DNA of 64,000 nt, taken from assembly GCF_035555955.1 (NCBI RefSeq), contig NZ_DATMGA010000045.1, positions 43,424 through 107,423 on the forward strand. Reading direction: 5' to 3'. The translations under genes were made by a program, and so were the position numbers. Below are positions 58,587 through 64,000 of the stretch, one piece after another (the stretch's first letter is position 1; each line of letters starts with the position of its first letter). The DNA is from Eoetvoesia sp035555955 (GTDB taxonomy: Bacteria > Pseudomonadota > Gammaproteobacteria > Burkholderiales > Burkholderiaceae_B). The notes under the pieces were generated by a model. It saw only the letters and a program-made list of their open reading frames with translations. It was not told the DNA's origin and made no database searches.

Positions 58587-59152
58587 CAGGTCTTGGTCGA
58601 AGCGTTTCCTCTGCCGCGTCGGGTGGCAACAAGAGCGGCGGAGCGTTTACGGGCGGTGGACTTGGCGGCCGCCCGCCTGCCGGATTCGGGCAAATCCACC
58701 AACTCGACCGGCTCTTGCCGATGAGCCAGGAACAAGTCGAGCGCCTCGTAAAGGTTGCGTACGACGTCGTTGCCCATGCCCTGTTCCAGATTAGCGTACT
58801 GCTGCTCGATAAGCGGCGCAATACTCCGGATCAGGCTGCGGCTGCGCGCGGTCAGCGCGACCAGGATACGGCGCTGGTCGGTATCGACCCGATTGCGGTC
58901 GACCAGCTCCATTTCCTCCATGCGGGCCATCACGCCCGCCAGGCTGGGACTGAGAATATGGCAGGTTGCGCAGATCTGCCACTGCTCCATGGGCGCGCCG
59001 TTGTCGCTGATCGCACGGATGACGCGCCACTGCTGCTCGGTAAGCCCATAATGGTTCAGGATGCGGCGAAAATTGCCCATGACGCATTCGCGCGCCTGCA
59101 GCAGCAACAAGGCCAGGTTACGGTGTTTGAGCGAATCGTCCATTGTTTTCAT
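58586..59152 (-). CDS. hpaR: MarR-family repressor of homoprotocatechuate degradation (HpaR)
   Basis: 188 residues from ATG 59152; an ATG at 59143 is also possible and matches the enteric start. The MarR winged helix follows LLLLQARECVMGNFRRILN, with LTEQQWRVIRAI as the DNA-binding core, and a basic Arg/Lys/Ala tail after 145 that is longer than in E. coli HpaR. It should repress the divergent hpaG operon from the palindromic sites in the gap. Further upstream Met codons lack support. Confidence 0.9.
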   Translation of the reverse strand: MKTMDDSLKHRNLALLLLQARECVMGNFRRILNHYGLTEQQWRVIRAISDNGAPMEQWQICATCHILSPSLAGVMARMEEMELVDRNRVDTDQRRILVALTARSRSLIRSIAPLIEQQYANLEQGMGNDVVRNLYEALDLFLAHRQEPVELVDLPESGRRAAAKSTARKRSAALVATRRGRGNASTKT

Positions 59153-59214
59153 CCCGCGCCGGGTTCGGCGTCTTGCCCCGGGCCGGCAAGTATGCAATCT
59201 CATGCCCGCGCCCA

Positions 59215-59243
59215 TTGACATCTAATATGTTAGCAATTAAATT
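59215..59243 (+). promoter_or_regulatory. Predicted hpaG1 operon promoter
   Basis: A consensus -35 TTGACA (59215-59220), 17-bp spacer and -10-like TAAATT (59238-59243). The spacer contains the near-palindrome CTAATATGTTAG (59222-59233), a likely HpaR site. Confidence 0.6.
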
Positions 59244-59269
59244 ATAGAATATATTAGTTAATTTTTCGA
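59241..59269 (-). promoter_or_regulatory. Predicted hpaR promoter, overlapping the divergent hpaG1 promoter
   Basis: A perfect -10 TATAAT (59241-59246) and a -35-like TCGAAA (59264-59269) with 17 bp between them. A second TAATAT-type half site is at 59250-59256. Confidence 0.55.
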
Positions 59270-59341
59270 AGCTGTTTCAATTTTCCTCGCGACGGGCACT
59301 TGAAACGCTTCAGCCACAAGGACGGAGGCCACCGGCTGAAC

Positions 59342-60019
59342 ATGCGCGCACACAATTTTCCAACGTCTGTACGGGGCACCATATACGGCGTCGTCCTGAA
59401 CGATCGCGGCTCCATCGAGGCCATGGGCTCCGCCCTGCAGGAAGCTCCCTACAAAGCTCCGCCCAAGGCCCCGGTCATGTACATCAAGCCCGGCAACACG
59501 CTCAGCGCCAGCGGTTCGGCGGTTGCCCTGCCCAAAGGCGCCGGCCAGGTCGAAATCGGCGCCGCGGTCGGGCTGGTCATCGGCGCCCCGGCCTCCCGCC
59601 TGAACACCCAAAATGCCCTGGCCGCCGTGCAGGGCTGCGTCGTCGTGGCCGATCTCAGCCTGCCGCACACCAGCTACTACCGCCCCGCCATCCGCGAAAA
59701 ATGCTTCGACGGCTCCTGCGTTTTCGCCGACACCGTAGCGCCGCTGGCCAGCGTCCCGAACCTGGCCGGCCTGCAGGTGGAAACCTTCATCAACGGCAAG
59801 CAAGCCGGGCAATGGTCGCTGACCGAGCTGGTGCGCGGCGCGCCCGAACTGCTGCAAGACGTCACCGAGTTCATGACGCTCGCCCCCGGCGACGTGCTTC
59901 TGCTCGGCGTCAAGTGGCAGGCGCCCGCCGCCGCGCCTGGCGACCAGGTGGCCGTTGCCGTCCCCGGCGTGGGCAGGCTTGAATTTTCCATCGAATCCAC
60001 CACAGGGAGCGCCGCATGA
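59342..60019 (+). CDS. hpaG1: HpaG1: 4-hydroxyphenylacetate degradation bifunctional isomerase/decarboxylase, N-terminal-type subunit
   Basis: 225 residues from ATG 59342; the frame is open from TTG 59300 without good support. GGAGG lies 13 nt upstream, somewhat far. The FAH-family fold has GTIYGVVLNDR, APYKAPPKAPVMYIKPGNT and YYRPAIREKCFDG. In E. coli the two halves are one HpaG protein, here they are separate genes. The ATGA overlap with hpaG2 suggests coupled translation. It acts on 5-carboxymethyl-2-hydroxymuconate-derived acids after ring cleavage. Confidence 0.87.
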   Translation: MRAHNFPTSVRGTIYGVVLNDRGSIEAMGSALQEAPYKAPPKAPVMYIKPGNTLSASGSAVALPKGAGQVEIGAAVGLVIGAPASRLNTQNALAAVQGCVVVADLSLPHTSYYRPAIREKCFDGSCVFADTVAPLASVPNLAGLQVETFINGKQAGQWSLTELVRGAPELLQDVTEFMTLAPGDVLLLGVKWQAPAAAPGDQVAVAVPGVGRLEFSIESTTGSAA

Positions 60020-60783
60020 AACGAGGCCGCATATTCCTCAATGGCGCCGTGCACGAAGTCCGGCCGGCGCAAGACGGCCATATCCGCCTGGCCGACGGCC
60101 AGCTCCTGGCCGAAGACCAGGCGCATTGGCTGCCACCGATAGAGCCCGGCACGATCTTCGCGCTGGGCCTGAACTATGCCGATCACGCGCGCGAACTCGC
60201 CTTCAAGGCGCCCGAAACGCCGCTGGTCTTCCTGAAGGGCCCCAACGCGCTGGTCGGCCACAACGCCCGCACGCCCCGCCCCGCCGGCGCCGACTACATG
60301 CACTATGAATGCGAACTGGCCGTGGTCATCGGCAAGCACGCCAAGAACGTCAGGCAGGCCGACGCCTACGAGTACGTGGCGGGCTATACCGTGGCCAACG
60401 ACTACGCCATCCGCGACTACCTGGAAAACTACTACCGCCCCAACCTGCGCGTGAAAAACCGCGATGCCTGCACGCCCATCGGCCCCTGGCTGGTCGACGC
60501 CGCCGACATTCCCGACCCCATGAACCTGCGCCTTTGCACGTCCGTGAACGGTAAAATAACGCAAGAGGGCACAACGCGCGACATGGTGTTCAGCATTCCC
60601 TGGCTTATCGAATACCTGTCCGCCATCATGACCCTGTCGCCTGGAGACCTCATTCTTACCGGCACGCCCGAAGGACTCACCAATGTCGTGGCAGGCGATG
60701 TAGTCGTTACCGAAATCGAAAACGTGGGCCGCCTGGTCAACCACCTGGCCGACGACCGGAATTATCTGAACCCCGCACTCTGA
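60016..60783 (+). CDS. hpaG2: HpaG2: C-terminal-type subunit of the HpaG isomerase/decarboxylase
   Basis: 255 residues, overlapping hpaG1 by 4 bp. FAH-superfamily features: FALGLNYADHARELAFK, the metal-site HYECELAVVIGKHA, NDYAIRDYLENYYRPNLRVKN in part, and TGTPEGL. It corresponds to the C-terminal half of E. coli HpaG and should decarboxylate 5-oxo-pent-3-ene-1,2,5-tricarboxylate to 2-oxohept-3-ene-1,7-dioate. Confidence 0.92.
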   Translation: MKRGRIFLNGAVHEVRPAQDGHIRLADGQLLAEDQAHWLPPIEPGTIFALGLNYADHARELAFKAPETPLVFLKGPNALVGHNARTPRPAGADYMHYECELAVVIGKHAKNVRQADAYEYVAGYTVANDYAIRDYLENYYRPNLRVKNRDACTPIGPWLVDAADIPDPMNLRLCTSVNGKITQEGTTRDMVFSIPWLIEYLSAIMTLSPGDLILTGTPEGLTNVVAGDVVVTEIENVGRLVNHLADDRNYLNPAL

Positions 60784-60797
60784 CTGGCAGGCAAATC

Positions 60798-62252
60798 ATG
60801 ATCAAGCACCTCATCAACGGCAAACAGGTCGAAAGCAAGCAGGTTTTCGAAACCCTCAACCCCGCCACCAACGAAGTCCTGGCCGAAGTCGCCCGCGGCG
60901 GCGAGGCCGAAATCAACGCCGCCGTGCAAGCCGCCAAGGAAGCCTTTCCGGGCTGGGCCGGCAAGCCGGCCGCCGAACGCGCCAAGCTCATGCGCAAGCT
61001 GGGCGAGCTCATCACCCAGAACGTGCCCGAACTGGCCGAGATGGAAACGCGCGACACCGGCCAGGTCATCGGCCAGACCAAGAAGGCGCTCGTCCCGCGC
61101 GCCGCCGACAACTTCCATTTCTTCGCCGAAATCGCCGCCCACATGGACGGCGAAAGCTACCAGTCCGACACCGGCCACCTTAACTACACTCTGTGGCAGC
61201 CGGTCGGCGTGTGCGCGCTTATTTCGCCCTGGAACGTGCCGTTCATGACGGCCACCTGGAAAACCGCGCCCTGCCTGGCCCTGGGCAACACCGCCGTCAT
61301 GAAGATGTCCGAGCTTTCGCCGCTTACCGTTACCCGCCTGGGTGAACTGGTGCTCGAAGCCGGCATTCCCGCGGGCGTCTTCAACATCGTGCACGGCTTC
61401 GGCCCCGAAACCGGCGAACCCCTCATCCGCCACCCCGACGTGCGCGCCGTGTCGTTCACCGGCAGCACCGCCACCGGCAACCGCATCGTCCAGCAGGCCG
61501 GACTCAAGAAATTCTCGATGGAGCTGGGCGGCAAGTCGCCGTTCGTCGTGTTCGACGACGCCGACTACGAGCGCGCCCTGGACGCCGCCCTGTTCATGAT
61601 CTTCTCCAACAACGGCGAACGCTGCACGGCGGGCTCGCGCATCCTGGTGCAAAAAGGCATTTACGACAAGTTCGTGGCCGACTACGCCGCCCGGGCCGCC
61701 AAGCTTGCCGTGGGCGATCCGCTCGATCCCAACACCATCATCGGCCCCATGATCAGCCGCGCCCACCAGCAAAAGGTGGCGCACTACATCGAACTGGGCA
61801 AGAAGGAAGGCGCGCGCGTGGTGTTCGGCGGCGGCGCGGCGCAAGTGCCCGACCACCTCAAGAACGGCAACTGGATCCAGCCCACGGTGTTCGCCGACGT
61901 CGACAACCGCATGCAGATCGCCCAGGACGAGATCTTCGGGCCGGTGCCCTGCATCATCCCCTTCGACACCGAGGCGGACGCGCTGCGCATCGCCAACGAC
62001 ATCCAGTACGGACTGTCGTCGTACGTCTGGACCGAGAACACCGGGCGCGCCCTGCGCATGGCGCGCGGCATCGAAGCCGGCATGGTGTTCATCAACAGCC
62101 AGAACGTGCGTGACCTGCGCCAGCCCTTCGGCGGCGTCAAGGCTTCGGGCACGGGCCGCGAGGGCAATCACTACAGCTTCGAAGTCTTCGCCGAAGCCAA
62201 GAACGTGTGCCTTTCGTACGGCAGCCACCCCATTCCGCGCTGGGGCGTCTAG
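60798..62252 (+). CDS. hpaE: 5-carboxymethyl-2-hydroxymuconate semialdehyde dehydrogenase
   Basis: 484 residues, aldehyde dehydrogenase fold. The NAD-binding FTGSTATGNRI, the catalytic glutamate in MELGGKSPF and the catalytic cysteine in NNGERCTAGSR are present. It oxidises the ring-cleavage semialdehyde made by HpaD to the carboxylic acid. It lies 14 bp after hpaG2 and 44 bp before hpaD. Confidence 0.96.
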   Translation: MIKHLINGKQVESKQVFETLNPATNEVLAEVARGGEAEINAAVQAAKEAFPGWAGKPAAERAKLMRKLGELITQNVPELAEMETRDTGQVIGQTKKALVPRAADNFHFFAEIAAHMDGESYQSDTGHLNYTLWQPVGVCALISPWNVPFMTATWKTAPCLALGNTAVMKMSELSPLTVTRLGELVLEAGIPAGVFNIVHGFGPETGEPLIRHPDVRAVSFTGSTATGNRIVQQAGLKKFSMELGGKSPFVVFDDADYERALDAALFMIFSNNGERCTAGSRILVQKGIYDKFVADYAARAAKLAVGDPLDPNTIIGPMISRAHQQKVAHYIELGKKEGARVVFGGGAAQVPDHLKNGNWIQPTVFADVDNRMQIAQDEIFGPVPCIIPFDTEADALRIANDIQYGLSSYVWTENTGRALRMARGIEAGMVFINSQNVRDLRQPFGGVKASGTGREGNHYSFEVFAEAKNVCLSYGSHPIPRWGV

Positions 62253-62296
62253 GCGCGCGGCAACCGGCACACACAACGATCACAGAGAGACATATC

Positions 62297-63172
62297 ATGG
62301 GTACGCTTGCACTGGCAGCAAAAATCACACACGTTCCGTCAATGTATTTGTCCGAACTGGACGGCCCGCACAAAGGCTGCCGCAAGGCGGCCATCGACGG
62401 CCACTACGAAATCGGCCGGCGCTGCCGCGAGCTGGGGGTCGACACCATTGTCGTCTTCGACGTGCACTGGCTGGTCAATTCCGAATACCACATCAATTGC
62501 GCGCCCAATTTCAAGGGTGTCTACACCAGCAACGAACTGCCGCATTTCATCAAGAACCTGCCCTACGAGTACCCGGGAAACCCCGAGCTCGGCAAGATCA
62601 TCGCCGACACCGCCAACAAAATGGGCGTGGTCAGCCGGGCCCACACCGACACCACGCTGGAGCTGGAATACGGCACCCTGGTTCCCATGCGCTACATGAA
62701 CGCCGACCAGCATTTCAAGGTCATCGGCGTCTCGGGCTGGTGCATGTGGCACGACCTGCACGAAAGCGCCCGCTTCGGCCTGGCCGTGCGCAAGGCCATC
62801 GAAGAGCACTACGACGGCACCGTGGCCGTGTTCGCCAGCGGCTCGCTTTCGCACCACTTCGCCACCAACGGCACGGCTCCCGAGTACATGCACAAGGTCT
62901 TCAACCCCTTCCTCGAAAAAGTCGACCACGAAGTCGTCGAAATGTGGAAGCAGGGCGACTGGAACACCTTCCTGGACATGCTGCCCATGTACAACGAAAA
63001 GTGCTGGGGCGAAGGCGGCATGCACGACACCGCCATGCTGCTGGGCCTTTTGGGCGGCCGGGACTACGACCAAGGGGTGGAAATCATCACCCCCTACTTC
63101 GGCAGCTCGGGAACGGGGCAGATCAACGCCATCTTCCCGGTCACGCCGCTGAAGTCCGCCGTCAACGCCTAG
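62297..63172 (+). CDS. hpaD: 3,4-dihydroxyphenylacetate 2,3-dioxygenase
   Basis: 291 residues from ATG 62297. The extension upstream is shadow. LigB-type class III extradiol dioxygenase: LALAAKITHVPSMYLSEL, the metal-site HWLVNSEYHINC, GSLSHHFAT and the C-terminal GSSGTGQINAIFPV. Very close to E. coli HpaD as recalled. It opens the ring of homoprotocatechuate at the 2,3 position. Confidence 0.96.
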   Translation: MGTLALAAKITHVPSMYLSELDGPHKGCRKAAIDGHYEIGRRCRELGVDTIVVFDVHWLVNSEYHINCAPNFKGVYTSNELPHFIKNLPYEYPGNPELGKIIADTANKMGVVSRAHTDTTLELEYGTLVPMRYMNADQHFKVIGVSGWCMWHDLHESARFGLAVRKAIEEHYDGTVAVFASGSLSHHFATNGTAPEYMHKVFNPFLEKVDHEVVEMWKQGDWNTFLDMLPMYNEKCWGEGGMHDTAMLLGLLGGRDYDQGVEIITPYFGSSGTGQINAIFPVTPLKSAVNA

Positions 63173-63181
63173 GAGCACGCC

Positions 63182-63595
63182 ATGCCCCACCTTACTCTTG
63201 AATACTCCGCCGACATCCGCCGGAAAAGCGACATGAAGGCGCTTTGCGGCAAGCTGGCGCGCTGCCTCGTCGCCCAGCGCACCGACGACGGCAAGATCGT
63301 CTACCCCATCGGCGGCATCCGCGTGCGCGCCCTGCCGGCCGAGGACTACTGCATCGGCGACGGCAGCCAGGAAGGCGCCTTCGTGCACGGCGCCCTGAAA
63401 ATCGCCGCCGGGCGCAGCGAGCAAACCAAGAAATCCACCGGCGACGCTCTGTTCGAAATCATGAAAGAGCACTTCGCCCCGCTCTACGAACAGCAGGGCC
63501 TGGCGCTGTCGCTGGAAATCTCCGAGTTCAGCGAAACAGGCACCTGGAAGCACAACAATCTGCACGCCCGGTTCCGGGCCGCCGAGCAAAAATAA
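63182..63595 (+). CDS. hpaF: 5-carboxymethyl-2-hydroxymuconate delta-isomerase
   Basis: 137 residues. It starts MPHLTLEYS; Pro2 is the catalytic base of the tautomerase-like family. It isomerises 5-carboxymethyl-2-hydroxymuconate. It lies 9 bp after hpaD and 14 bp before hpaH. Confidence 0.94.
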   Translation: MPHLTLEYSADIRRKSDMKALCGKLARCLVAQRTDDGKIVYPIGGIRVRALPAEDYCIGDGSQEGAFVHGALKIAAGRSEQTKKSTGDALFEIMKEHFAPLYEQQGLALSLEISEFSETGTWKHNNLHARFRAAEQK

Positions 63596-63609
63596 CACCG
63601 GAAGAAAAC

Positions 63610-64000
63610 ATGCTCCCTGAAAGCACCGTCAAGGCCCTCGCCCAGCAACTGAACCAGGCCGAAAAAACCCGCACCCAGGTGCGCCATTTTTCCCAGGCCC
63701 ACCCCGAGATGACCATCGAGGACGGCTACGCCATACAACGCGAATGGGTCAAGCTGCGGCTGGCCGAAGGCCGCGTGGTCAAGGGCCGCAAAATAGGCCT
63801 GACCTCCCGCGCCATGCAGCAGTCGTCGCAAATCGACGAACCCGACTACGCCCCGCTGCTGGACGACATGTTCTTCGAACAGGGCAGCGATATTCCGTTC
63901 TCGCGCTTCATCGCCCCGCGCGTCGAGGTGGAGCTGGCCTTCGTTCTCGGCAAGCCGCTCAAAGGGCCCGGCATTACGATATTCGACGTGCTGGCCGCCA
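63610..64000 (+). CDS. hpaH: 2-oxo-hept-4-ene-1,7-dioate hydratase (partial, 3' end outside window)
   Basis: 130 residues visible from ATG 63610. The FAH-like hydratase start QLNQAEKTRTQVRHFSQAHP, the loop GRKIGLTSRAMQ and RVEVELAFVLGKPL match HpaH/MhpD-type hydratases. It adds water to the 2-oxo-hept-dienedioate to give the substrate of the HpaI aldolase, which is expected beyond the right edge. Confidence 0.93.
   Translation, partial: MLPESTVKALAQQLNQAEKTRTQVRHFSQAHPEMTIEDGYAIQREWVKLRLAEGRVVKGRKIGLTSRAMQQSSQIDEPDYAPLLDDMFFEQGSDIPFSRFIAPRVEVELAFVLGKPLKGPGITIFDVLAA

Overview
The window is a high-GC chromosomal segment from a betaproteobacterium, most likely of the Alcaligenaceae (Bordetella/Achromobacter/Pusillimonas relatives). 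This rests on the gene order lolB-ispE-tRNA(Gln)-prs-rplY-pth-ychF next to mutM, on Prs and other proteins that read like Bordetella-type sequences from memory, and on the mix of housekeeping and aromatic-catabolic genes. No database search was run. No phage, insertion sequence or CRISPR array is seen.

Layout. 1-3.4 kb: the edge of a less GC-rich accessory island with an incomplete SNF2-type helicase and a Fic protein in one operon behind a promoter with repeated operator-like sites. 3.5-12.3 kb: conserved housekeeping block (ychF, a CPBP protease, pth, rplY, prs, tRNA-Gln, ispE, lolB, a TPR protein, all on the minus strand, then mutM on plus). 12.4-16.7 kb: a small membrane methyltransferase-like protein, a two-component system and a GlcD-type FAD oxidase. 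17.0-30.0 kb: a polysaccharide locus: phosphomannomutase on plus, then on minus a WecA/MraY-like initiating transferase, UDP-GlcNAc(A) dehydrogenase and 4-epimerase (wbpO/wbpP type), a MurJ/MviN-type flippase, several GT4 glycosyltransferases (one a two-domain fusion) and an AsnB-like amidotransferase. Together these suggest a surface glycan containing N-acetylgalactosaminuronic acid, possibly amidated. 30.1-30.3 kb: an apparently unannotated structured RNA with its own promoter and terminator and a hairpin loop that copies the anti-Shine-Dalgarno end of 16S rRNA. 30.4-34.5 kb: coq7, an OsmC protein, thyA-folA and an omega-aminotransferase. 34.6-39.4 kb: glycine cleavage operon gcvT-gcvH-gcvP under a tandem glycine riboswitch. 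39.4-55.2 kb: BaiN-type flavoprotein, Orn/Lys/Arg decarboxylase, dcd, tamB-tamA, apbC, a small membrane protein, metG, kch and a cation efflux protein. 55.4 kb to the end: 4-hydroxyphenylacetate (homoprotocatechuate) catabolism, with hpaR-hpaA-hpaB-hpaC on minus and hpaG1-hpaG2-hpaE-hpaD-hpaF-hpaH (cut by the window end) on plus, from a shared AT-rich operator/promoter region.

Functionally, HpaBC hydroxylates 4-hydroxyphenylacetate to homoprotocatechuate, HpaD cleaves the ring, and HpaE, HpaF, HpaG and HpaH carry the product toward central metabolism. HpaR and HpaA are the probable regulators. The most unusual signals are the 16S-mimic RNA, the Fic/helicase operator repeats, the fused glycosyltransferase and the uronic-acid/amidotransferase gene set.
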